From JANMMJ01 sp964543235 (GTDB taxonomy: Bacteria > Pseudomonadota > Alphaproteobacteria > Rhizobiales > Aestuariivirgaceae): a stretch of 34,056 nucleotides of DNA. The stretch covers positions 1 to 34,056 of the forward strand of contig CAZIXE010000038.1 in assembly GCA_964543235.1 (NCBI GenBank), in the 5' to 3' direction. The position numbers and the translations under genes were made by a program. The notes below the pieces were generated by a model. The model saw only the letters and a program-made list of their open reading frames with translations. It had not been told where the DNA came from and did no database searches. Shown here in pieces: positions 23,199 to 30,287 of the stretch; the stretch's first letter is position 1; every line of letters begins with the position of its first letter.

Positions 23199-24689
23199 CT
23201 AGCCTGCGCGGCGCGGCAGCGTGGCGGTGATCGTCTCGGCCAGCACTTTGATGCCGGGCTCGATCTTCCTCTCGTCGATTGACGAGAAGGCGAGGCGGAA
23301 GAAGTTGCGCGGCGGCGCCGTTCCCCCGAAATTGATCCGGCCCGGTTCGATCAGCACGCCCTTCGCCGCCGCCGCCCGGGCCATGACCTCGCTGTCGAGG
23401 CTGTCCGGGCCGCGCACCCAGAAGCTCGTGCCCCCGAAGCTTGGCACCCTTGACGAGAGCGGCAGATGCTTGGCAAGTGCCGCCCCCATGATTTCCCAGC
23501 GCGTCCGATAGGCCTTGTGCAGGCGGCGGATCAGCGTGTCGTGATGGCCGAGCGACAGGAACAGCGCGGCCGTGCGCTGGTTGTTGTTGGGCGCATGCCG
23601 GACCATCAGCCGCCTGAGCGCGCGGGCTTCTTCGACCAGCGCCGTGGGACCCACCAGGAAACCCAGCCTGAGGCCGGGAAACAGCGTCTTGGACAGCGAG
23701 CCGACATAGATCACCCGTCCCTCGTCATCGAGCGATTTCAGCGCCGGGCAGGGTTCGTTCACGTAGTTGGTCTCGAACTCGTAGTCGTCCTCGATCACAA
23801 CCAGGTTGCGCTCGGAGGCGAGCTTGAGCAGGGCGAGACGCCGCTCCAGTGGCATGGTGGCGGTGGTCGGGAACTGATGGCTGGGCGTCACGAACACCAC
23901 ATCGCTCCGCGCCAGGTCCTCATTGAGTGTGATTCCCCCTTCATCCACCGGCACCAGTGCCACATGCGGCGTGCGCAGGCGGAAGATGTTGCGCATGTCG
24001 GGATAGCCGGGGTCCTCCATGGCAACCTGCTTGGTGCCGTCGACCAGCAGGCTCGACAGCAGGTAGAGCGCATTCTGCGCCCCGAGCGTTACCAGGATTT
24101 CATCGTCATTCGCCATGATCCCGCGCCGCGGCAGGATGCGCCGCCTGATCTGCTCGACGAGCAGCGGATCGTCGGAGGCCCAGGTATCGTTGGTCCATGC
24201 CCCGAGCCAGCGCTTGCCCAGCGCCTGCCGCGCGCAATCGCGCCATTCGGCGATCGGGAACAGCGTGTGGTCGACCTGGCCATAGATGAAGGGGTAGGCA
24301 TAGGATTGCCAGTCGAGCGGCTTCGAGATGTTTTCCTGCGCCTTCGGGTGTTTGAGCACCCGTCTGGACCAGTCGATGCTGCCGGCCCGGGTCTTGCCTT
24401 TCGTGCGCCGGGTGGGGGTGGCGAGGCCGGTCGCGTCCATCGCCTTGTCCGCCACGAAATAGCCGGAGCGCTCGCGCGCCGACAGGTAGCCGTCATCCAG
24501 CAGGCCCTGGTACGCGAGCACCACCGTGTTTCGCGAAACCGCCAGCGATTTCGCCATCTTGCGCGTGGATGGTATGGGCTCGTCGCGCGCCAGCTGGCCG
24601 TCGAGGATGGCCGTCACCAGGGCTTCGCGGATCTGCGTCTGCAGGCTCGCGCTGTCGTTTCGCTTGATATGAACCAGCCAGTCGCGCAA
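23199..24689 (-). CDS. MocR/GntR-type regulator, TauR-like
   Basis: A regulator of about 496 residues with an N-terminal GntR winged helix (residues about 14-80: SLQTQIREALVTAILDGQL, then PSTRKMAKSLAVSRNTVVLA) and a C-terminal fold-type I aminotransferase-like domain that binds PLP (Lys in YVGSLSKTLFPGLRLGF, Asp/Tyr in VIEDDYEFE). TauR, the activator of taurine genes in Rhodobacter, has this architecture and length. The start is a TTG at 24689 preceded by AGGAGG 11 bases upstream; no ATG fits the family N-terminus, and the much longer open frame is an extension into soeA antisense. It diverges from soeABC and is followed by an EamA gene. PdxR or GabR-like roles are alternatives, but no pyridoxine or GABA genes are adjacent. 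Confidence 0.82.
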   Translation of the reverse strand: MRDWLVHIKRNDSASLQTQIREALVTAILDGQLARDEPIPSTRKMAKSLAVSRNTVVLAYQGLLDDGYLSARERSGYFVADKAMDATGLATPTRRTKGKTRAGSIDWSRRVLKHPKAQENISKPLDWQSYAYPFIYGQVDHTLFPIAEWRDCARQALGKRWLGAWTNDTWASDDPLLVEQIRRRILPRRGIMANDDEILVTLGAQNALYLLSSLLVDGTKQVAMEDPGYPDMRNIFRLRTPHVALVPVDEGGITLNEDLARSDVVFVTPSHQFPTTATMPLERRLALLKLASERNLVVIEDDYEFETNYVNEPCPALKSLDDEGRVIYVGSLSKTLFPGLRLGFLVGPTALVEEARALRRLMVRHAPNNNQRTAALFLSLGHHDTLIRRLHKAYRTRWEIMGAALAKHLPLSSRVPSFGGTSFWVRGPDSLDSEVMARAAAAKGVLIEPGRINFGGTAPPRNFFRLAFSSIDERKIEPGIKVLAETITATLPRRAG

Positions 24690-24717
24690 GGCTTCTGGGT
24701 CCTCCTGTGTGGCGCAT

Positions 24718-24748
24718 CTGGACCTATCATAGAACCAACTGGCCTCAT
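24718..24748. promoter_or_regulatory. Two direct repeats in the regulator/soeA intergenic region (probable MocR/TauR site)
   Basis: CTGGACCTAT (24718-24727) and CTGGCCTCAT (24739-24748) are direct repeats whose starts are 21 bases apart. From memory, TauR of Rhodobacter recognises direct repeats close to CTGGACTTAA. The second copy abuts the -35 position of the proposed soeA promoter; the first overlaps a minus-strand TATGAT (plus 24726-24731) that fits a -10 for the regulator gene. This layout suits activation of soeA and self-repression. Confidence 0.6.
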
Positions 24749-24768
24749 AGGCGAAACGGCAATCCTTG

Positions 24769-24774
24769 TATATT
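24769..24774 (+). promoter_or_regulatory. Proposed soeA -10 box
   Basis: TATATT at 24769-24774 predicts transcription starting about 24781, one or two bases before the soeA ATG. No -35 consensus is visible at the expected place and no ribosome site precedes the ATG, which fits an activator-dependent promoter and a leaderless transcript. Confidence 0.4.
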
Positions 24775-24782
24775 GACCGCCC

Positions 24783-27593
24783 ATGACCGAGCCTGTTGTC
24801 GCCGCTTCGCCCAGGACCTGGGACGAGGTCAAGACCACCACCTGCTACATGTGTGCCTGCCGCTGCGGCATCAAAGTCTATCTGAAAGAAGGCTCTGTCA
24901 GATACATCGAGGGCAACCGCGATCACCCGGTCAACCGGGGTGTCATCTGCGGCAAGGGTGCCGCCGGCATCATGCAGCATTACTCGCCGGCCCGCCTGTC
25001 CAAGCCGTTGCTCCGCGTTGGCGAACGCGGCGCCGGCGAGTTCCGCGAGATCGACTGGGAAGAGGCCCTGCGCATTGCCACGCTGTGGCTTTCCGACGTG
25101 CGCAACAGGGACCCGAAGCGCCTGGCCTTCTTTACCGGGCGCGACCAGTCGCAGGCCCTGACCGGCTGGTGGGCCACCCAGTTCGGCACCCCCAACTATG
25201 CCGCCCATGGCGGCTTCTGTTCCGTCAACATGGCCGCCGCTGGCCTCTACACCTTTGGCGGGTCGTTCTGGGAGTTCGGCGAGCCGGACTGGAAACACAC
25301 CAGGTACTTTCTGCTCTTCGGTGTTGCCGAGGATCATGCTTCGAACCCCATCAAGAGGGGCCTGGGCGAACTGAAGGGCAGGGGCGCCAGGATCGTCTCC
25401 GTCAATCCGGTCAAGACTGGCTACTCGGCCATCGCCGATGAATGGATCGGCATCCGGCCGGGCACCGATGGCCTCTTCGTCGGCGCGCTGATCCATGAAC
25501 TGCTGGCCGCACAGAAGATCGATGTCCTGTACCTGGCTCGCTACACCAACGCGCCGTGGCTGGTGATCGAGAACCCCGGTGGCGCCGATGACGGTCTCCT
25601 CGCCCGCAATCCCGCCGGCAGTGCCCTGGTCATGGACAGCCGCAGCGAGGCGGCAATGCCCTGCCTGTCGAGCGATGCCGCGCCGCGGCTCTTCGGCCGT
25701 TTCACCCTGGCCGGAGGCCGCAAGGTCGCCACCGCCCTGACCCTGATCGCCGAACGCTATCTCTCCCGGGATTATGCGCCGGAAGCGGTATCCCCGCGCT
25801 GCGGCGTGCCCGCCGCCACCATCCGGCGCATCGCCGCGGAACTCGCCCGCACGGCTTTCGACGAGGCAATCGAGCTGGATATTCCGTGGACGGACTATGC
25901 CGGCCGCTACCATGACAAGACCGTCGGCCGCCCGGTCGCCATGCACGCCATGCGCGGCATCTCGGCCCATGCCAACGGTTTCCAGACCTGCCGCGCCCTG
26001 CATCTGCTCCAGATCCTGCTCGGCACCATCGATGTGCCCGGCGGTTTCCGCTACAAGCCGCCCTTCCCCAAGCCGGTGCCGCCCGGCGTCAAGCCGGCCG
26101 GCAAGCCCGGGCAGGTGAAGCCCAACACGGCCCTTCCGGGTCCGCCGCTGGGCTTTGTGACGAGCCCCGAAGACCTGCTTGTCGATGCGGATGGCAACCC
26201 GCAGCGCATCGACAAGGCCTATAGCTGGGAAGCGCCCATGGCCGCCCACGGCCTCATGCACATGGTCATCGCCAATGCCGCCAGGGGCGATCCTTACCCG
26301 ATCGATGTCCTGTTCATGTACATGGCCAATATGAGCTGGAACTCGGCCATGAACGTGCCGGACACGTTGAAACACCTCACTCTCAAGGACGACAGCACCG
26401 GCGACTACGTGATTCCCAGGATTATCTACTCCGACGCCTATGCCTCCGAGATGGTGCATTATGCCGATCTCGTCCTTCCCGACACCACCTATCTGGAGCG
26501 CTGGGACTGCATCTCGCTACTCGACCGGCCGATATCGGAGGCCGATGGCCCCGCCGACGCCATCCGCCAGCCCGTCGTCGAGCCGGATCGCGACGTCCGG
26601 CCCTTCCAGTCGGTGCTGCTCGATCTCGGCGCCAGGCTTGGTCTCAACGGCATGACCAATGCCGATGGCACCCCGCGCTTTCCCGGCGGCTATGCCGACT
26701 ACCTGGTCAACCACGAGCGCGCCCCCGGCCTCGGGCCCCTGGCCGGCTGGCGCGGCCGTTATGGCGAACTCCATGGCCGCGGGCCCGCCAACCCGGGCCA
26801 GCTCGAACGCTACATCGAGAATGGCTGCCACTGGTTCTACGAGCTGCCGGAGACCATGAAGTATTACCGGCATGTGAACTGGGACTATCTCGACTGGGCC
26901 ACCTTCTTTGGCTTCGTCGGCAGGACCGAGCCGATCATCCATCAGCTCTATTGCGAGCCGCTGCAGCGCTTCCGCCTTGCCGCTATGGGCCATGGCAAGG
27001 TCAGGCCGCCGGCGCAGCACCGCCAGCGCATCGAACACGCCTTCGATCCGATACCCTTCTGGTATCCGCCCTTCGAGGGCGAGCGGGTGGATGAAGCCGC
27101 TTTCCCCTTGCATGCCGTCACCCAGCGGCCCATGGCCATGTATCATTCCTGGGGTTCGCAGAATGCCTGGCTTCGCCAGATCCTGGGCCGCAACTGGCTT
27201 TACATGCACGAACAGCGCGCCGCGGCACTTGGCATCGGCGATGGTGACTGGGTCGATGTCATCTCGCATCACGGCCGCATCAGGGTCCAGGTGAAGCTCA
27301 TGGATGGCGTCAATCCCGACACGGTGTGGACCTGGAATGCCATAGCCAAGCGGGCCGGCGCCTGGGGTCTTGCCGCTGCCGCGCCCGAAGCCAAAAAAGG
27401 ATTCCTGCTCAATCACTTGATCTCGGAACTTCTGCCGGAACGTGAAGGCGGATACCGCTACTCCAATTCCGATCCGGTCACCGGCCAGGCGGCCTGGTAT
27501 GACCTCCGTGTACGGATTGAGAAGGCGCCCGCTGAAACCGCCATGAGCGAACCGCAATTCCCCGCCCTCAAGCGCCTGCGGAGGGTCAAATGA
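24783..27593 (+). CDS. soeA: Sulfite dehydrogenase catalytic subunit SoeA (molybdopterin, DMSO reductase family)
   Basis: A 936-residue molybdopterin-guanine-dinucleotide enzyme. The N-terminal 4Fe-4S site is Cys21-x2-Cys24-x3-Cys28-x27-Cys56. A likely Mo ligand is Cys146 in GGFCSVNMAA. The C-terminal MGD-binding domain covers about 790-910 (AMYHSWGSQNAWLRQILGRN; GDWVDVISHHGRIRV). There is no twin-arginine signal, so it acts in the cytoplasm, as known for SoeABC and unlike periplasmic polysulfide or thiosulfate reductases. SoeABC oxidises sulfite to sulfate and passes electrons to the quinone pool; it is the sulfite-disposal route known in sulfonate-degrading roseobacters and in Allochromatium. 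With xsc upstream in the window and a 4Fe-4S plus DmsC/NrfD-like partner following, SoeA is the best fit; a formate dehydrogenase or another oxidoreductase of the family is less likely. Confidence 0.85.
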   Translation: MTEPVVAASPRTWDEVKTTTCYMCACRCGIKVYLKEGSVRYIEGNRDHPVNRGVICGKGAAGIMQHYSPARLSKPLLRVGERGAGEFREIDWEEALRIATLWLSDVRNRDPKRLAFFTGRDQSQALTGWWATQFGTPNYAAHGGFCSVNMAAAGLYTFGGSFWEFGEPDWKHTRYFLLFGVAEDHASNPIKRGLGELKGRGARIVSVNPVKTGYSAIADEWIGIRPGTDGLFVGALIHELLAAQKIDVLYLARYTNAPWLVIENPGGADDGLLARNPAGSALVMDSRSEAAMPCLSSDAAPRLFGRFTLAGGRKVATALTLIAERYLSRDYAPEAVSPRCGVPAATIRRIAAELARTAFDEAIELDIPWTDYAGRYHDKTVGRPVAMHAMRGISAHANGFQTCRALHLLQILLGTIDVPGGFRYKPPFPKPVPPGVKPAGKPGQVKPNTALPGPPLGFVTSPEDLLVDADGNPQRIDKAYSWEAPMAAHGLMHMVIANAARGDPYPIDVLFMYMANMSWNSAMNVPDTLKHLTLKDDSTGDYVIPRIIYSDAYASEMVHYADLVLPDTTYLERWDCISLLDRPISEADGPADAIRQPVVEPDRDVRPFQSVLLDLGARLGLNGMTNADGTPRFPGGYADYLVNHERAPGLGPLAGWRGRYGELHGRGPANPGQLERYIENGCHWFYELPETMKYYRHVNWDYLDWATFFGFVGRTEPIIHQLYCEPLQRFRLAAMGHGKVRPPAQHRQRIEHAFDPIPFWYPPFEGERVDEAAFPLHAVTQRPMAMYHSWGSQNAWLRQILGRNWLYMHEQRAAALGIGDGDWVDVISHHGRIRVQVKLMDGVNPDTVWTWNAIAKRAGAWGLAAAAPEAKKGFLLNHLISELLPEREGGYRYSNSDPVTGQAAWYDLRVRIEKAPAETAMSEPQFPALKRLRRVK

Positions 27594-27601
27594 TGTTCAT
27601 G

Positions 27602-27654
27602 TCTCCCGTCTCCCGCCGGAGGTGGAAAAAGGTGGCCGAAGGCCGGATGAGGGC
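27602..27654. repeat. REP-like palindromic repeat between soeA and soeB
   Basis: The 91-base gap between soeA and soeB contains TCTCCCGCCGGAGGTGG followed by GGTGGCCGAAGGCCGGATGA, with the perfect stem GGCC-GAA-GGCC at 27634-27644. The wording resembles the short intergenic palindromes (CCCTCATCCGGCC... type) scattered in rhizobial genomes. Inside an operon it may stabilise or attenuate the message. Confidence 0.55.
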
Positions 27655-27684
27655 TGCGTCGCGCCGGGCCGGAGATGACCGCCA

Positions 27685-28488
27685 ATGACCTCGCTGCCGC
27701 CACCGTCCCCAAGGAAGCTCGGCCTCGTCATCGACCTCGACATCTGTGTCGGCTGCCAGGCCTGCGCCACCTCCTGCAAGGAATGGAACACGCAAGGCTA
27801 TTCCGCCCCGCTTTCGGACGAGAACCCTTACGGTGCTGATCCCTCCGGCGTCTGGCTCAACCGTGTCCATGGCTATGAAGTGAAGGAGGAGGGCAGGGCC
27901 GACAGCCGCATCGTGCATTTCCCGCGCTCTTGCCTGCATTGCGAGACGCCGGCCTGTGTCACCGTCTGTCCGACCGGCGCCTCCTACAAGCGCGCCGCGG
28001 ATGGCATCGTGCTGGTGAACCCCGACACCTGCATCGGCTGCAAGCTGTGTTCCTGGGCCTGCCCCTATGGCGCCCGCGAATATGACCAGAGCCATGGCGT
28101 CATGAAGAAATGCACGCTCTGCATCGATCGCATCTACAACGACAACCTCGCCGCCGAGGACCGCATCCCCGCCTGCGTCCGGGCCTGCCCCACCGGCGCC
28201 CGCCATTTCGGCGACCTGGGCGATCCCGACTCGAGCGTTGCGCAGCTGGTGGCGGCGCGCGGCGGCTATGATCTCATGCCTGAATTCGGCTACCGGCCGG
28301 TCAACAAGTACCTGCCGCCGCGCCCCCGCCGCGAGGCCGCAACACCGGCGCCCGCCGAACTGCCCAAACCGGCCGGCAGCGCCATCGAGCGCCTCTTCGC
28401 CTGGGCCGACCGCCTGCTGAGCGGTGCCGACTCCGCCCGGGCGCCGGCGCCGCAGCAGGAGGATTATTCGGGCCGTCTCGAAGGCTGA
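27685..28488 (+). CDS. soeB: Sulfite dehydrogenase iron-sulfur subunit SoeB
   Basis: A 267-residue electron-transfer subunit of the DmsB/PsrB type. Sixteen cysteines form four 4Fe-4S clusters: Cys21/24/27/31, Cys83/86/91/95, Cys116/119/122/126 and Cys143/146/164/168. The first motif reads ICVGCQACATSCKEWN, and CPTGA follows two others. No signal peptide, consistent with the cytoplasmic side. The tail after about residue 215 is Pro/Ala-rich and variable. GGAG lies about 10 bases before the ATG at 27685. It would relay electrons from the SoeA molybdenum site to SoeC. Confidence 0.88.
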   Translation: MTSLPPPSPRKLGLVIDLDICVGCQACATSCKEWNTQGYSAPLSDENPYGADPSGVWLNRVHGYEVKEEGRADSRIVHFPRSCLHCETPACVTVCPTGASYKRAADGIVLVNPDTCIGCKLCSWACPYGAREYDQSHGVMKKCTLCIDRIYNDNLAAEDRIPACVRACPTGARHFGDLGDPDSSVAQLVAARGGYDLMPEFGYRPVNKYLPPRPRREAATPAPAELPKPAGSAIERLFAWADRLLSGADSARAPAPQQEDYSGRLEG

Positions 28489-28492
28489 CCCC

Positions 28493-29419
28493 ATGCACCC
28501 CGCTTACTCCGTCATCCTCTTCACCACCGCTTCGGGTGCTGGCTACGGCCTGCTGGCGCTCCTCGGCCTGGTCGGCGTCAATCATGGCCAGGCCTCGTCC
28601 CTGGCCTTCGGCCTTGCCGCCTCGGGCCTGGCCCTGGGTCTGGTGACCGTGGGGCTCCTGTCCTCGACCCTCCACCTCGGCCATCCCGAGCGCGCCTGGC
28701 GCGCCCTGTCGCAATGGCGCTCGTCCTGGCTGTCGCGCGAGGGCATTGCGGCGCTGCTGACCTACGTGCCCGCAACCATCTTCGCCCTGGTCTGGTCCGG
28801 CCTCATTGCGGCGCCGGCTTGGATCGCGCCGCTCGGCCTCGTCACCGCCCTGGCCGCCGCCATCACCGTCTTCTGTACCGGCCGGATCTATTCCAGCCTC
28901 CCCACCATCCGCGCCTGGGCCCAGCCCCTGACCGTTCCGGTCTATCTGGCCTTTGCGCTGGCCACCGGCGCGGCCGTGCTGGCCGCCGTCTCATTCGCCT
29001 TCGGCCGCTTCCAGGCCTTCCAGGTCATCCTGACGGCGGGCGCCCTCATTCTCCTTGCGGTGCTCAAGGTGCTCTATTGGCGCGCCATCGATGCCCCGGC
29101 CCGCACCCCCAGCCAGGGTGAGGCCACCGGCCTCGGCCGCTATGGCAAGGTCCGCCAATGGGAGGTGCCGCACACGGCGGTGAATTTCGTGCAGAAGGAA
29201 ATGGGCTATGCCATCGCCCGCCGCCACGCCGCCGCGCTGCGCCGCCTGGTGCTGCTGCTGCTGGCCGCAGCACTGGCCGCCACGCTCATCGCCTGGCTCC
29301 TGCCGGCCGCATCGGTACTCGCCGCCCTTGCCGCCCTGGCTGCCGCCGCCATCGAGCGCTGGCTGTTCTTCGCCGAAGCCAAGCATGTCGCCATGCTCTA
29401 TTATGGCGCCGCGGTCTGA
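28493..29419 (+). CDS. soeC: Sulfite dehydrogenase membrane anchor SoeC (DmsC-like)
   Basis: A 308-residue protein with about eight hydrophobic spans, starting HPAYSVILFTTASGAGYGL as in DmsC-type anchors. The early loop STLHLGHPERAWRALSQWRSS is a hallmark of this anchor family, and YWRAIDAP follows the sixth span. It lies 4 bases after soeB; the ATG at 28493 is favoured over the ORF extension into soeB. It would bind the cytoplasmic SoeAB pair to the inner membrane and hand electrons to ubiquinone. No haem-binding motif is evident. Confidence 0.85.
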   Translation: MHPAYSVILFTTASGAGYGLLALLGLVGVNHGQASSLAFGLAASGLALGLVTVGLLSSTLHLGHPERAWRALSQWRSSWLSREGIAALLTYVPATIFALVWSGLIAAPAWIAPLGLVTALAAAITVFCTGRIYSSLPTIRAWAQPLTVPVYLAFALATGAAVLAAVSFAFGRFQAFQVILTAGALILLAVLKVLYWRAIDAPARTPSQGEATGLGRYGKVRQWEVPHTAVNFVQKEMGYAIARRHAAALRRLVLLLLAAALAATLIAWLLPAASVLAALAALAAAAIERWLFFAEAKHVAMLYYGAAV

Positions 29420-29420
29420 C

Positions 29421-30248
29421 ATGGCGGCTCCGGGCCTGCGCTGGCACGACGACTGGTATGTGCTCGAGACCATCGCGCCCGGCATCACCGCCATCGGCGA
29501 ACCGAGATACCATTGGCTGAACTGGTCCTATCTGCTTGAAGGCGAGCGCCAGGCGCTGCTCTTCGATACCGGCCCCGGCGAGCGCAATATCAGGCCGGTG
29601 GTCGAGGCCCTGACCCGCCTCCCGCTCACCGTCCTTGCCTCGCATCTCCACTTCGATCACGTCGGCAATCTCTGCCGCTTCGGGCGTGTGGCCTTTGCCG
29701 ACCTGCCGCTGCTCCGGAGTTTCGAGACCGGCGGGCTGATCCACGCGCCGGAATCCCTCGTGCTCGGCGCCTGGGAGAACCGGCCCTGGGTGCCGGTCAG
29801 GGCCGCAGCCTGGCTGCCGCTGGGCGAACCGGTCGATCTCGGCGGCCTGTCTCTCGAACTCATCCACACGCCGGGCCATTCGCCCGATTCGATCTCGCTC
29901 CTGTGCCGCGCGCGCAATATTCTCCTGGCCGCGGATGTGCTCTATCCGGGCCCGCTTTATGCCCAGGTCCCCCAGGCCAGCCTCCCGGATTATCTCACGA
30001 CGGTGCAGCGCCTCGCCCGCCTGACCGATGCTGAGACCGTGATCCTGTGCGGCCACGGTGCAACACCGGAAAGCCCCGCACCGCGCCTCGCCCGCACCGG
30101 TCTCCTGGACCTCGCCCGGACCCTCGCCGCCATCCGCGATGGCACCTGCCGCCCCACCGCCCGCGATCCCTTCACCTACGAGGTCAACGCCGCCATGACG
30201 CTTTTGGCCGCCGAAGCGTCCTTTGCGCCTTGGCAAGTCCCCGAATAA
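29421..30248 (+). CDS. Metallo-beta-lactamase-fold hydrolase coupled to soeC
   Basis: A 275-residue MBL-fold enzyme. All usual metal ligands are present: His75-x-His77-x-Asp79-His80 in SHLHFDHVG, His153 in HTPGHSPDS, Asp172 in LAADVLY, and His212 in LCGHGA. This set supports a two-metal hydrolase or, less often, a mono-iron dioxygenase. The ATG lies one base after the soeC stop, so translation is probably coupled and the protein likely works with sulfite oxidation or handles a related thiol or sulfur compound. It is not a clear match to glyoxalase II, persulfide dioxygenase or lactonase by the words I can see, so the substrate is open. Confidence 0.82.
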   Translation: MAAPGLRWHDDWYVLETIAPGITAIGEPRYHWLNWSYLLEGERQALLFDTGPGERNIRPVVEALTRLPLTVLASHLHFDHVGNLCRFGRVAFADLPLLRSFETGGLIHAPESLVLGAWENRPWVPVRAAAWLPLGEPVDLGGLSLELIHTPGHSPDSISLLCRARNILLAADVLYPGPLYAQVPQASLPDYLTTVQRLARLTDAETVILCGHGATPESPAPRLARTGLLDLARTLAAIRDGTCRPTARDPFTYEVNAAMTLLAAEASFAPWQVPE

Positions 30249-30270
30249 CATATAAAGACATCTTTATATG
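30249..30270. promoter_or_regulatory. Near-perfect AT-rich palindrome upstream of the methyltransferase (SahR/ArsR-type operator)
   Basis: CATATAAAGA (30249-30258) and TCTTTATATG (30261-30270) are exact inverted copies with 2 bases (CA) between. The palindrome begins directly after the MBL stop codon and lies 17 bases before the methyltransferase ATG. It resembles the AT-rich palindromes I recall for ArsR-family S-adenosylhomocysteine regulators (SahR) upstream of methionine-cycle genes in alphaproteobacteria. Confidence 0.65.
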
Positions 30271-30287
30271 ATGCCCCCGAGGTTCCC

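Noticed and set aside
23466..24776. 436-codon plus-strand frame over the MocR-type regulator
   Set aside because: The regulator is intact on the minus strand with HTH and PLP motifs; this frame is its shadow.
24690..26459. N-terminal extension of the regulator frame to over 1000 residues
   Set aside because: The extension is antisense to soeA and matches nothing; the TTG at 24689 with AGGAGG gives the family length.
24783..27593. Formate dehydrogenase or periplasmic thiosulfate/polysulfide reductase
   Set aside because: No Tat signal, a DmsC-like anchor and the nearby xsc and TauR-like genes favour SoeA.
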